Shown here: piece by piece, positions 1-8,350 of the stretch
How the letters are laid out: each line of letters opens with the position of its first letter
Numbering within the stretch: the stretch's first letter is position 1
Assembly: GCF_008632125.1 (NCBI RefSeq)
Contig: NZ_VWRN01000053.1
Span: 1 to 64,000, forward strand
DNA from: Cupriavidus cauae
Lineage (GTDB): Bacteria; Pseudomonadota; Gammaproteobacteria; Burkholderiales; Burkholderiaceae
Direction: 5' to 3'
Length of the DNA: 64,000 nucleotides
The notes under the pieces: generated by a model
Told to the model about the DNA's origin: nothing
Seen by the model: only the letters and a program-made list of their open reading frames with translations
Databases searched by the model: none
Position numbers and translations under genes: made by a program

Positions 1-2
1 CG

Positions 3-608
3 GTCGGCCGGCTCGACGCGCGCGCACGGCGGCGCGCGGGCCTGGCCTTCGTGCCCGAGGAGCGCCTGGGCCGCGGCGCGGTGCCGGGCATGAGCCTGGC
101 CGACAATACGCTGCTGTCGCACCAGGACCCGCCCTATGTGCGGCGCGGCCTGGTCTCGCCCAAAGCGGCGGCCGGGCTCGCGGCCGCGATCATCCAGCGC
201 TTTCGCGTCAAGGCAGGCGGCCCGGACGCGCTGGCGCGCAGCCTGTCGGGCGGCAACCTGCAGAAGTTCATCGTGGGCCGCGAGATCGAGAGCGGCCCCG
301 GCGTGCTGATCGTCGCGCAGCCGACCTGGGGCGTCGACGTCGGCGCCGCCGCGCAGATCCACAACGAGCTGCTGGCGCTGAAGGCGACCGGCTGCGCGAT
401 CCTGGTCGTCTCGGAGGAGCTCGACGAGCTGTTCGCGATCTGCGACCGGTTGCACGTGATCGCCAAGGGGCGGCTGTCGCCGTCGATTCCGGTGGAAGAC
501 GCCACGCGCGAACAGATCGGCCTGTGGATGAGCGGGCTGTGGCAAGGCGGACCGGGCGGCCACGACGAAGGCCGGCATGACGTCGCGGAGGCACGCGTCC
601 ATGGCTAA
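3..608 (+). CDS. ABC transporter ATP-binding protein, C-terminal part (nucleoside/BMP-type importer)
   Basis: This is the end of a tandem-ATPase subunit; its start lies outside the window and the frame is already open at base 3. What remains is the second nucleotide-binding domain: the linker VPEERLGRGAV, the ABC signature LSGGNLQKFIVGREI, a Walker B-like LIVAQPTWGVD, and SEELDEL where most ABC ATPases have the H-loop histidine. The Ser version and the NLQK signature are usual in domain 2 of ribose, xylose and BMP-linked nucleoside importers. The adjoining permeases and BMP lipoprotein make a nucleoside or related importer likely. The substrate itself cannot be read from the sequence. The stop overlaps the start of the next gene, so translation is probably coupled. 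Confidence 0.9.
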   Translation, partial: VGRLDARARRRAGLAFVPEERLGRGAVPGMSLADNTLLSHQDPPYVRRGLVSPKAAAGLAAAIIQRFRVKAGGPDALARSLSGGNLQKFIVGREIESGPGVLIVAQPTWGVDVGAAAQIHNELLALKATGCAILVVSEELDELFAICDRLHVIAKGRLSPSIPVEDATREQIGLWMSGLWQGGPGGHDEGRHDVAEARVHG

Positions 609-1716
609 ATCGCTCGGCTTCGTCTTTCCCCTGTCGCTGGCCCCGCGCGGCCTGCCCTCGCGCCCGATGGCCTATGCCTCGCCGGTGATCGCGCTGGCAC
701 TGACCCTCGCTTTCGGCGCGCTGCTGTTCGTGCTGCTCGGCAAGGACCCGATGGCCGCGCTGAAGGTCTTCCTCGTCGATCCCGTCAAGGACAAGCGCGC
801 GCTCGGCGAGGTGCTGCTGAAAACCGTGCCGCTGGTGCTGTGTGCGCTCGGGCTGTCGGTCTGCTACCGGGCCAACGTCTGGAACATCGGCGCCGAGGGA
901 CAGCTGATCCTCGGCGGCATCTTCGCCGCGGCGACGGTGCTGTGGTTCGATGTGCCGGGCCACCAGGCGAGCGCCACGAGCGGCACGGCCGTGCTGGTGC
1001 TGGCCTCGCTCGCCGGCATCGCCGGCGGCATGCTGTGGGCCGGCATCACCGCGCTGCTGCGCGACCGCTTCAACGCCAACGAGATCCTGGTCTCGCTGAT
1101 GCTGACCTATATCGCGCAGCAGCTGATCCTCTACGTGGTCAACGGCCCGCTGAAGGATCCGCAGGGCATGAATTTCCCGCAGTCCAAGGTGTTCTCGTCC
1201 GAGTTCCTGCTGCCCAACCTGATGTCGGGCTCGCGGCTGCATGCCGGCTTCGTCGTGATGCTGGTGCTGGTGGCGGTGATGACGGTGTTCCTGTTCCGCA
1301 GCTTCGCCGGCTACCGGCTGCAGGTCGGCGGCACCGCGCCGTCCGCGGCGCGCTACGCCGGCTTCTCGGCGCGCGCCTCGCTGTGGATGGCGTTGCTGAT
1401 CTCGGGCGGCTTTGCCGGGCTGGCCGGGGCCTTCGAGGTGGTGGGGCCGATCGGCCAGCTGCTGCCTTCGATCTCGCCGGGCTATGGCTTCACCGCGATC
1501 ATCGTCGCCTTCGTCGGCCGGCTGCATCCGGTCGGCGCGGTGTTCGGCGGCATCGTGATGTCGCTGTTCTATATCGGCGGCGAGATGGCGCAATCGCGCC
1601 TGGGCCTGCCGTCGGCCATCGGCTGGGTGTTCCAGGGGATGCTGCTGTTCTTCCTGCTCGCCTGCGACAGCCTGATCGACCACCGCCTGCGCTGGCGCGC
1701 GGCGGCCGTCCGATAG
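601..1716 (+). CDS. ABC transporter permease 1 (nucleoside/BMP-type importer)
   Basis: A hydrophobic inner-membrane permease of about 371 residues from the BPD_transp_2 family, the type that pairs with BMP-family binding proteins. It has about nine or ten membrane segments and the family signature NVWNIGAEGQLILGG near residue 90. The ATG at 601 is preferred because GGAGG lies at 587-591 at good spacing and the start overlaps the stop of the ATPase gene. An in-frame ATG at 577 would add eight residues. The second permease follows 26 bases later, so the two should form the heteromeric membrane channel. Family confidence is high; substrate is inferred from context only. Confidence 0.92.
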   Translation: MAKSLGFVFPLSLAPRGLPSRPMAYASPVIALALTLAFGALLFVLLGKDPMAALKVFLVDPVKDKRALGEVLLKTVPLVLCALGLSVCYRANVWNIGAEGQLILGGIFAAATVLWFDVPGHQASATSGTAVLVLASLAGIAGGMLWAGITALLRDRFNANEILVSLMLTYIAQQLILYVVNGPLKDPQGMNFPQSKVFSSEFLLPNLMSGSRLHAGFVVMLVLVAVMTVFLFRSFAGYRLQVGGTAPSAARYAGFSARASLWMALLISGGFAGLAGAFEVVGPIGQLLPSISPGYGFTAIIVAFVGRLHPVGAVFGGIVMSLFYIGGEMAQSRLGLPSAIGWVFQGMLLFFLLACDSLIDHRLRWRAAAVR

Positions 1717-1742
1717 TCCCCCGGCCCCCCACCGATATCCCC

Positions 1743-2663
1743 ATGGAACAATTCGCTCCCCTTGTCGCCACCGCGATCAATGCCGGCACCCCGCTGCTGC
1801 TGGCCGCGCTGGGCCTCTTGATCAACGAACGCGCCGGCGTGCTGAACCTGGGCGCCGAAGGCATGATGCTGGTCGCCGCGGTGTTCGGCTTCATGGTCGG
1901 CTACCAGACCCAATCGCCGCTGCTCGGCTTCGTCGCCGGCGCGCTGGCCGGCATGGCGATGGCCACGCTGTTCGCCTGGCTGGCGCTGGTGCTGGCCACC
2001 AATCAGGTCGCCACGGGCCTGGCGCTGTCGATCTTCGGCACCGGCCTGTCGGCCTTCATGGGCCAGCGCTTCGTCGGCCATGCGATGCCCGCGCAGGGCA
2101 GCAAGGTGCCGGGCCTGGCCGACCTGCCCTTCGTCGGCCCGGCCTTCTTCCAGCATCACTGGATGGTCTATGTCAGCGTGCTGCTGTGCCTGGCGATCAT
2201 GTGGTTCCTGTTCCGCACGCGCGCCGGGCTGACGCTGCGCGCGATCGGCGAATCGCCCGAGTCGGCGCACGCGCTCGGCTATCCGGTGCGCTGGATCCGT
2301 TTCGCCGCGCTGCTGTTCGGCGGCGGCTGCTGCGGGCTGGCGGGCGCCTACCTGTCGCTGGTCTATACGCCGATGTGGGTCGAGAACCTGGTCGCCGGAC
2401 GCGGCTGGATCGCGCTGGCGCTGACCACCTTCGCCACCTGGCGGCCCGGCCGCGTGCTGGTCGGCGCCTGGCTGTTCGGCGGCGTGACGATCCTGCAGTT
2501 CTATCTGCAGGGCATCGGCGTCTCGGTGCCGTCGCAGATCCTGTCGATGCTGCCGTACGCGGCCACCATCGTCGTGCTGGCGCTGATCTCGCGCAATCCG
2601 GCGTGGATCCGCCTGAACATGCCGGCGTCGTTGGGACGGCCGTTCCGCCCCGGCAACGCCTGA
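1743..2663 (+). CDS. ABC transporter permease 2 (nucleoside/BMP-type importer)
   Basis: A 306-residue inner-membrane permease, shorter than its partner as is usual in this family (YufQ-like). The N-terminal part carries the diagnostic NERAGVLNLGAEGMMLV stretch. Later segments include GLTLRAIGESPESAHALGY, a cytoplasmic coupling region typical of BPD_transp_2 permeases. It lies 26 bases after permease 1 and 143 bases before the binding protein, all on the same strand. The four genes together make a complete importer: ATPase, two permeases and a lipid-anchored receptor. No specificity residues can be judged by eye. Confidence 0.92.
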   Translation: MEQFAPLVATAINAGTPLLLAALGLLINERAGVLNLGAEGMMLVAAVFGFMVGYQTQSPLLGFVAGALAGMAMATLFAWLALVLATNQVATGLALSIFGTGLSAFMGQRFVGHAMPAQGSKVPGLADLPFVGPAFFQHHWMVYVSVLLCLAIMWFLFRTRAGLTLRAIGESPESAHALGYPVRWIRFAALLFGGGCCGLAGAYLSLVYTPMWVENLVAGRGWIALALTTFATWRPGRVLVGAWLFGGVTILQFYLQGIGVSVPSQILSMLPYAATIVVLALISRNPAWIRLNMPASLGRPFRPGNA

Positions 2664-2806
2664 ACCGTTTCGATCGGCGGCGCGGCGAACAGGGGTCGCC
2701 GCGGGGCCGCGCCCGCCGTCTGCAAGCAGAGCCAACCCGCCTGGCATCCCGCATGCTTCCGCATATGTCCCGCATGCATTCGCACATTCAACACAAGGAG
2801 AAATCG

Positions 2807-3958
2807 ATGAACGTCACGCGCAGGAAGTCCCTCGCGACGCTGGCCGCCACCACGCTGCTGGCGGTCGCCACGCTGGCCGGCTGCGGCAAGAAGGAGGCAG
2901 AGCAGCCCGCGCCGGGCGCCGCCTCGGCCCCGGCCGCCGCGGGCCAGGCGGGCGAGCCGCTGAAGGTCGCCTTCGTCTATATCGGACCGGTCGGCGACGC
3001 CGGCTGGACCTATGCGCACGACCGCGGCCGCAAGGCGGTCGAGGAGAAGTTCGGCGACAAGGTCAAGACCACCTACGTCGAGAACGTGCCCGAGTCGGCC
3101 GCCGACGCCGAGCGCGTGTTCCGCGACCTGGCCAGCCAGGGCAACAAGCTGATCTTCGGCACGACCTTCGGCTACATGGAGTCGATGCTGAAGGTCGCCC
3201 GCGAATTCCCGGACGTCCGCTTCGAGCACGCGACCGGCTTCAAGACCGCCGAGAATCTCGCCCAGTACGACGTGCGCACCTACGAGGGCGCGTACCTCGC
3301 CGGCGTGGTCGCGGGCAAGATGAGCAAGACCGGCAAGATGGGCGTGGTCGCCTCGGTGCCGATCCCCGAGGTGATCCGCAACATCGACTCGTTCGCGCTC
3401 GGCGCGCGCAGCGTCAATCCGAACGCAACCGTCAAGGTGGTCTGGGTCAACAAGTGGTTCGATCCGGGCAAGGAGCGCGAGGCCGCGACCACGCTGATCG
3501 GCCAGGGCGTCGACATGCTGATGCAGAACACCGACTCGGCCGCCGTGGTGCAGACCGCGCAGGAAAAGGGCGTGCACGCGTTCGGCTGGGACAGCGACAT
3601 GAGCAAGTTCGGTCCCAAGGCCCATCTGGCGGCGTCGGTGATCTCGTGGGGCGTCTACTACAACAAGGTGGTCGGCGACGTGCTCGGCGGCCAGTGGACC
3701 AATGGCACCACCTGGTGGGGCCTGAAGGAAAACATGATCGACCTGACCGGCTTCAACGCCGACGTGCCCGAGGACGTCAAGGCGCTGGTCGCCGAGCGCC
3801 GCCGCGGCATCATCGAGGGCAGCTCGCCGATCTGGAAGGGCCCGATCAAGGACAACACCGGCAAGGAGCAGCTCGCCGAAGGCCAGGTCGCCGACGACAA
3901 GTTCCTGCACGGCATCAAGTTCTACGTCGAGGGTGTGGAGGGGCAGATTCCGGGTTGA
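2807..3958 (+). CDS. BMP family ABC transporter substrate-binding lipoprotein
   Basis: A 383-residue periplasmic receptor of the BMP/PnrA family that captures the substrate, in characterised relatives usually a nucleoside, for the ABC importer just upstream. A lipoprotein signal peptide is clear: basic MNVTRRK, a hydrophobic stretch, then lipobox LAGC with Cys26. A Gly/Ala/Pro-rich spacer follows, and the binding domain begins near residue 50 (KVAFVYIGPVGDAGWTYAHD, a hallmark of the family). The ATG at 2807 has AGGAG six bases upstream. It probably belongs to the permease operon, although the 143-base gap leaves room for its own promoter. Confidence 0.93.
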   Translation: MNVTRRKSLATLAATTLLAVATLAGCGKKEAEQPAPGAASAPAAAGQAGEPLKVAFVYIGPVGDAGWTYAHDRGRKAVEEKFGDKVKTTYVENVPESAADAERVFRDLASQGNKLIFGTTFGYMESMLKVAREFPDVRFEHATGFKTAENLAQYDVRTYEGAYLAGVVAGKMSKTGKMGVVASVPIPEVIRNIDSFALGARSVNPNATVKVVWVNKWFDPGKEREAATTLIGQGVDMLMQNTDSAAVVQTAQEKGVHAFGWDSDMSKFGPKAHLAASVISWGVYYNKVVGDVLGGQWTNGTTWWGLKENMIDLTGFNADVPEDVKALVAERRRGIIEGSSPIWKGPIKDNTGKEQLAEGQVADDKFLHGIKFYVEGVEGQIPG

Positions 3959-4003
3959 TGGCGATCGACAGCGCTGGCCGTCGTAGTTCCCCCTCGTAGT
4001 TCT

Positions 4004-4128
4004 CCCCTCTCCCGCCAAGGCGGGAGAGGGGTCGGGGGAGAGGGCGAACTGCGCTGGCACACGCTGGCGCCGCTCGCATGACGACCTGCCTTTCCCTCTC
4101 CCCCAGCCCCTCTCCCGCGCGCGGGAGA
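4004..4128. repeat. REP-like palindrome pair downstream of BMP operon
   Basis: Two GC-rich palindromes fill the gap between the BMP gene and the DUF1232 gene. The first, 4004-4031, is a perfect 13-bp stem (CCCCTCTCCCGCC against GGCGGGAGAGGGG) with a two-base loop. The second, 4111-4128, is the uninterrupted palindrome TCTCCCGCGCGCGGGAGA. The flanks (gtcgggggagaggg after the first, ccctctcccccagc before the second) are inverted relative to each other, so the pair is arranged head to head as in BIME-type elements. The same core recurs at 13182-13207. The first copy may also end transcription of the importer operon. Confidence 0.7.
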
Positions 4129-4259
4129 AGGGAGCAAACCCTCCCCTGCCTTCACCACATCGCCGCGGGGAACTTGAACCCCGCCCGATCGGCCCAAGCT
4201 ATCCTGTTGTCGTGCCGCGCATTTCCAGCCGCGGGTGCACAGTGTGAAGGAGGCCTCTC

Positions 4260-4553
4260 ATGTGGAAACGATTCTCGGCGCTTTGGACGCTCGCGCGGCG
4301 CGATGGGCGCCTGCTCTGGCATGCGCTGCGGCACCCCGACGCGCCAGGCTGGCTCAAGCCGGCGGTGATCGGCGTGGTGCTGTACGCGCTGTCGCCGATC
4401 GACCTGATCCCCGACGTGGTGGCGGGACTGGGCATCGTCGACGACCTGGTGCTGATCCCGCTGGCGGTTCACCTGATCCTCAAGCGCCTGCCGCCGCATA
4501 TCCTGCGGCAAGCGCAGATGCGGTCGGCAGCGACCACGGTCCGGCCGCGCTGA
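4260..4553 (+). CDS. DUF1232 (YkvA family) membrane protein
   Basis: A small 97-residue protein of the DUF1232/YkvA family, whose biochemical role is unknown. The family motif LSPIDLIPDVVAGLGIVDDLVL sits in the middle (only its first part, SPIDLIPD, is strictly conserved) and is followed by a hydrophobic segment that may associate with the membrane. The start is well supported by AAGGAGG about seven bases upstream. It is a single gene between REP-like palindromes and a bidirectional terminator, convergent with the quinone oxidoreductase gene. The length is normal for the family. Confidence 0.8.
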   Translation: MWKRFSALWTLARRDGRLLWHALRHPDAPGWLKPAVIGVVLYALSPIDLIPDVVAGLGIVDDLVLIPLAVHLILKRLPPHILRQAQMRSAATTVRPR

Positions 4554-4586
4554 GCACGCGATAAGAGCAAAAGAAGCAGCAAGAGA

Positions 4587-4609
4587 AAAGGGCGCCACTG
4601 GCGCCCTTT
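4587..4609. terminator. Bidirectional intrinsic terminator
   Basis: The stem GGGCGCC/GGCGCCC (4590-4596 with 4600-4606, loop ACT) is extended by three A-T pairs, with an A-run on the left and a T-run on the right. It can therefore work for the DUF1232 gene on the plus strand and for the quinone oxidoreductase gene on the minus strand, which converge here. Confidence 0.8.
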
Positions 4610-4614
4610 CTCGT

Positions 4615-4715
4615 TGCGGCCCGACTGCGGCCCCTGCTGCGGCCCGACTGCGACCCCTACTGCGACCCCTACTGCGGCCTGATTGCCGCCTGATCGCAGC
4701 CTGATCGCCGCCTGC
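4615..4715. repeat. Degenerate 11-12-bp tandem repeat
   Basis: About nine imperfect units of the type tgcggcccgac / tgcgacccctac run from just after the terminator to eight bases before the stop of the quinone oxidoreductase gene. The sequence is noncoding on both strands as far as I can tell. Confidence 0.6.
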
Positions 4716-4722
4716 CGCGCGC

Positions 4723-5697
4723 TTACGGAATCAGCACGGTCGACCCGGTGGTCTTGCGCGCTTCCAGTTCGCGATGCGCCTGCGCGACCTCGGACAGCGG
4801 ATAGCGCTGGCGCACCTCGATCTTGACCTTGCCGCTGCGCACGATGTCGAACAGCTCGGCCGCCATCGGCTCGAGCAGGTCGCGCTGCGTGACATAGGTC
4901 ATGATGGTCGGCCGCGTCAGCTTCAGCGAGCCCTTGGCGCCCAGCACCGAGATATCGACCGGCGGCACCGGGCCCGAGGCATTGCCGAAGCTGACCATGG
5001 TGCCGCGCGGCGCCAGGCAGTCCAGCGAATCGTTGAAGGTGTCCTTGCCGATCGAGTCGTAGACCACCGCGACGCCCTTGCCGCCGGTGATCTCCTTGAC
5101 GCGGTCGAGGAAGGACTCGCGCGTGTAGACGATGGTGTGGTCGCAGCCGTGCGCGCGCGCCAGCGCGGCCTTGTCGTCGTTGCCGACCGTGCCGATCACG
5201 GTGGCGCCCAGCGCCTTCAGCCATTGCGAGGCGATCAGGCCGATGCCGCCGGCGGCGGCGTGCAGCAGCACGGTGTCGCCCGGCTGCACGCGGTAGGTGT
5301 CGCGCACCAGGTATTGCACCGTCATGCCCTGCAGCATCATCGCCGCGGCCTGCTCGAACGAGATGTCGTCCGGCAGCCTGACGACGATGTCGGCCGGCAT
5401 CACGCGCACCTGCGCATAGGCGCCGGTCGGACGACCGGCATAGGCGACGCGATCGCCCACGCTCAAGTGCGTCACGCCCGGCCCGACCGCCTCGACCACG
5501 CCGGCCCCTTCCATGCCGATCCCGCCGGGCAGCGGCTGCTTGTACAGCCCGGTGCGGAAATAGACGTCGATGTAGTTCAGGCCGACCGCCTCCTGCCGGA
5601 TGCGGATCTCGCCCGGGCCGGGCTCGCCGACCTCGACGTCGACCCACTGCATCACTTCAGGACCGCCGTTCTCGAAGATGCGGATGGCTTTGCTCAT
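4723..5697 (-). CDS. qor: NADPH:quinone oxidoreductase (zinc-independent MDR family)
   Basis: A 324-residue medium-chain dehydrogenase/reductase that should reduce quinones with NADPH in the cytoplasm. The N-terminal catalytic fold shows NYIDVYFRTGLY and GMEGAGVVEAVG. The Rossmann part has AAAGGIGLIASQWLKALGA as nucleotide-binding motif. The zinc-ligand set of alcohol dehydrogenases is absent, as in QOR proteins. The ATG has AAGGAG about nine bases upstream. It is the last gene of a probable minus-strand group with the SDR and methylglyoxal synthase genes (66-base gap). One-electron or two-electron chemistry cannot be decided from sequence. Confidence 0.9.
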   Translation of the reverse strand: MSKAIRIFENGGPEVMQWVDVEVGEPGPGEIRIRQEAVGLNYIDVYFRTGLYKQPLPGGIGMEGAGVVEAVGPGVTHLSVGDRVAYAGRPTGAYAQVRVMPADIVVRLPDDISFEQAAAMMLQGMTVQYLVRDTYRVQPGDTVLLHAAAGGIGLIASQWLKALGATVIGTVGNDDKAALARAHGCDHTIVYTRESFLDRVKEITGGKGVAVVYDSIGKDTFNDSLDCLAPRGTMVSFGNASGPVPPVDISVLGAKGSLKLTRPTIMTYVTQRDLLEPMAAELFDIVRSGKVKIEVRQRYPLSEVAQAHRELEARKTTGSTVLIP

Positions 5698-5763
5698 GGT
5701 TCGGTTCTCCTTGGGGATGATCGGATGGAAGCGCCGCGGGGTCCCGGCGACCCCGCGCCCGGC

Positions 5764-6180
5764 TCAGCCGGCCGGCGCCTCGGCGCGGCGCCGCATTTCG
5801 GCGATCAGCATGTCGGCGGTCGCCACATTGGTCGCGCACGGCACGTCGTGCACGTCGCAGGCGCGCACCAGCGCGTTGATATCGGGTTCGTGCGGCTGCG
5901 GCGTCATCGGGTCGCGCAGGAAGATCACCGCGGCGACGCGGCCCTCGGCGAGCTGCGCGCCGATCTGCAGGTCGCCGCCCCACGGGCCGGACAGCATGCG
6001 CGTGACCTGCAGTCCCACCTCGTCGATCAGCCGGCCGCCGGTGGTGCCGGTGGCCAGCAGCTCGCAGTGCACGAGGAAGTCGCGGTGGCGGCGGGCGAAG
6101 GCGACGATGTCGTCCTTCTTGCGGTCGTGCGCGATCAGCGCGATGCGCGGCGGTACCGCGGCGACAGGGGTGGTCGTCAT
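5764..6180 (-). CDS. mgsA: Methylglyoxal synthase
   Basis: A 138-residue cytoplasmic enzyme converting dihydroxyacetone phosphate to methylglyoxal and phosphate, a bypass that relieves sugar-phosphate stress. Motifs are clear: IALIAHDRKKDD at the N-terminus (phosphate-binding Lys), ATGTTGG near residue 45, and SGPWGGDLQIGA whose Asp70 corresponds to the catalytic Asp of the family. The ATG at 6180 lies eight bases after the stop of the SDR gene, so the two are probably cotranscribed. The open frame continues upstream in the opposite phase through the SDR gene, but that extension is only a shadow. Confidence 0.93.
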   Translation of the reverse strand: MTTTPVAAVPPRIALIAHDRKKDDIVAFARRHRDFLVHCELLATGTTGGRLIDEVGLQVTRMLSGPWGGDLQIGAQLAEGRVAAVIFLRDPMTPQPHEPDINALVRACDVHDVPCATNVATADMLIAEMRRRAEAPAG

Positions 6181-6188
6181 GCGCGCGC

Positions 6189-6977
6189 TCAGAAGGTGCC
6201 GGGGTAGGCGCCGCCGTCCAGCAGGATGTTCTGCGCGGTGATGTACGCGGCCTGCTTGCTGCACAGGAAGGCGCAGGTGGCGCCGAACTCGGCCGGATCG
6301 CCGAAGCGGCGCGACGGATTCTGCACGGCGCGGCGCTGGGCGACCTCGTCGACCGTCAGGTTGGCCTTCTTCGCCGCGCCTTCCATGGTCTTGTACAGGC
6401 GGTCGGTATTGAACGGCCCCGGCAGCAGGTTGTTGATGGTCACGCCATGCTGCGCGACCTCGCGCGCCACGCCGGCGACGAAGCCGGTCAGGCCCGAGCG
6501 CGCGCCGTTGGACAGGCCCAGCACGTCGATCGGCGCCTTGACCGCGCCGCTGGTGATATTGATGATGCGGCCCCACTTGCGCGCGATCATGCCGTCGACG
6601 GTGGCCTTGATCAGTTCGATCGGCGTCAGCATGTTGGCGTCCAGCGCGGCGATCCAGTCCTCGCGGTTCCAGTCGCGGAAGTTGCCCGGCGGCGGGCCGC
6701 CCGCGTTGTTGACCAGGATGTCGAGGTCGCCGAGCTTGGCCGCGGCGTCGAGCGCCTGCCGGCGGCCTTCCGGCGTGGTGATGTCGGTCGCCACCGCGAT
6801 CACGCGGCGGCCATGGCGCGCGCGCAGGTCGGCGGCGGCCTTGTCCAGCGCCTCGGCGCCGCGCGCCACGATCACCACGTCGACGCCCTCGGCGGCCAGC
6901 GCATCGGCGCACGCAAAGCCCAGTCCCTTGCTGGCGCCGCACACCAGCGCATGCTTGCCTCGCAGTCCGAAATCCAT
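6189..6977 (-). CDS. SDR family oxidoreductase lacking the usual Tyr-Lys pair
   Basis: A 262-residue short-chain dehydrogenase/reductase fold protein. The Rossmann motif GASKGLG (14-20) and NNAGG (90-94) are intact and Ser143 is in place (ITSGAV). At the position 13 residues on, where the catalytic Tyr should be, there is Ser156, and the Lys four further on is Arg160 (LGLSNGAR). Some FabG-like SDRs share this LSN..R pattern, so it may be a separate subgroup with altered chemistry or a binding role. SD-like AGGAG precedes the ATG. It leads the group with mgsA and qor. Substrate unknown. Confidence 0.88.
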   Translation of the reverse strand: MDFGLRGKHALVCGASKGLGFACADALAAEGVDVVIVARGAEALDKAAADLRARHGRRVIAVATDITTPEGRRQALDAAAKLGDLDILVNNAGGPPPGNFRDWNREDWIAALDANMLTPIELIKATVDGMIARKWGRIINITSGAVKAPIDVLGLSNGARSGLTGFVAGVAREVAQHGVTINNLLPGPFNTDRLYKTMEGAAKKANLTVDEVAQRRAVQNPSRRFGDPAEFGATCAFLCSKQAAYITAQNILLDGGAYPGTF

Positions 6978-7062
6978 GCTCCCTTCTCCTTGATTCGCTA
7001 ATTGTCCAAGCTTGTTCGAGCGCGCGCCGTTGCGTGGCTCACGCGCTCGCCGTCACGTCGAT

Positions 7063-8064
7063 TCAGCCGCGCGCGGTCTTGCCGCGCGACAGCAGATAGA
7101 TGCCGCCCATCACCAGCGCGCTGCCGGCCAGCTGCACCACGGTGATCGGCTCGCCCAGCAGCCAGAAGCCGAGGAACAGCGTCGACACCGGGCCGATCAT
7201 GCCGGCCTGCGAGGCCATCGGCGCGCCGATGCGCGCCACCGCCATCATCGTCAGCGACACCGGCAGCACGGTGCAGAACACCGCGTTGATCACCGACAGC
7301 CACATCACCGGCGCCGGCTGCAGCAGCTCGCCCCACGGGCGCCCCAGCACCAGATATTGCACCACGCAGCAGGCGGTGGACACGCACATCGCATAGGCGA
7401 CCAGCCGCAGCGAGCCGATGCGCGCCACCAGCTCGCCGCTGGCGATCAGATAGACCGCGTAGCTGAGCGCGCTGCCCAGCACCAGCGCGGCGCCGAGCCA
7501 GACCTGGCTGCCGCTGACGTCGAGATCGTGGGCCAGCACCAGCACGATGCCGGCATAGGCCAGCAGCAGCGAGATCCATTGCTGGCGGCTGATATGACGC
7601 TTGAAGCCGAAGGCGGTGGCCAGCACGACGAAGGACGGCGTCAGGAACAGGATCAGCCGCTCCAGCCCCGCGGTGATGTACTGCAGACCGAGGAAATCGA
7701 GAAAGCTCGACAGGTAGTAGCCGATGAAGCCGAGCATCAGCACGCGGCCGCGATCGGCCCACGACAGCGGCGGCAGCCGCATCGACTGCCACCAGCCGAT
7801 CGCCATGAACAGCGGCACCGCGAACAGCATGCGCAGCGTGATCACCATCACCGCGTCGACGTTGTAGCGGTACATCAGTTTGGCGACGATGGCCTTGCCG
7901 GAGAACAGCACCGCGCCGATGGCGGCGACGGCAAGCCCGGTGCGCTGCCGCGCGCCGGCGGAGGCGCCGGCGGGGCTGGCGAGGGATTTCTGGGAAGCGG
8001 GCACGGGTATGGTGCAAACGGCCTGTCCGCGCGCGGTCGCCGACAGGCGGGCGCGGCAAGGCAT
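7063..8064 (-). CDS. EamA/DMT-family transporter
   Basis: A 333-residue drug/metabolite transporter with about ten membrane helices in two repeated EamA domains. The first is around LAVAAIGAVLFSGKAIVAKLM and the second around SQVWLGAALVLGSALSYAVYL, with the closing signature FLGFWLLGEPITVVQLAGSALVMGGIYLL. Such proteins usually export amino acids or other small metabolites; the substrate is unknown. The ATG at 8064 is chosen because homology-like sequence begins soon after it. The frame stays open to 8298 and no good ribosome site is visible, so the start is uncertain. It diverges from upp. Confidence 0.85.
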   Translation of the reverse strand: MPCRARLSATARGQAVCTIPVPASQKSLASPAGASAGARQRTGLAVAAIGAVLFSGKAIVAKLMYRYNVDAVMVITLRMLFAVPLFMAIGWWQSMRLPPLSWADRGRVLMLGFIGYYLSSFLDFLGLQYITAGLERLILFLTPSFVVLATAFGFKRHISRQQWISLLLAYAGIVLVLAHDLDVSGSQVWLGAALVLGSALSYAVYLIASGELVARIGSLRLVAYAMCVSTACCVVQYLVLGRPWGELLQPAPVMWLSVINAVFCTVLPVSLTMMAVARIGAPMASQAGMIGPVSTLFLGFWLLGEPITVVQLAGSALVMGGIYLLSRGKTARG

Positions 8065-8282
8065 GACGTCGGGAAATTTTGTTTGGCATTGCCGCCCGAC
8101 AATGCCGCCGGACAGACGCGAGGATTGTATGTCAAAAGGCGCAAAGGCATCGGACGGGGCTTCGTCGCCGCCCCTCAGGCGGGCCCCGGCGTCCGATGGT
8201 TCGACCCGCAGCGTTTGTGGCGTTGCCAGGCACCGTGTCCCCGCTTTCGCGCGGACCGGGGGACGACCCGGAGCCCATCCAT

Positions 8283-8288
8283 TACAAT
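8283..8288 (+). promoter_or_regulatory. Putative -10 box for upp
   Basis: TACAAT stands 62 bases before the upp start in the divergent gap with the EamA transporter gene. No good -35 box is seen at 16-18 bases, so the call rests on the -10 alone. Confidence 0.4.
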
Positions 8289-8350
8289 CCGGCACCACCG
8301 GGGCGATCCCCCGGATTCCGCCCTGCCCTCACCGCCAGCCGCTACCCGCC

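Noticed and set aside
268..1683. Long minus-strand frame opposite the ABC transporter genes
   Set aside because: Composition is Arg/His/Gln-rich without motifs, whereas the plus strand encodes clear ABC transporter proteins.
5764..6942. Fusion of a long N-terminal region with methylglyoxal synthase
   Set aside because: The upstream part is a shadow of the SDR gene in another frame; methylglyoxal synthase starts at the ATG at 6180.
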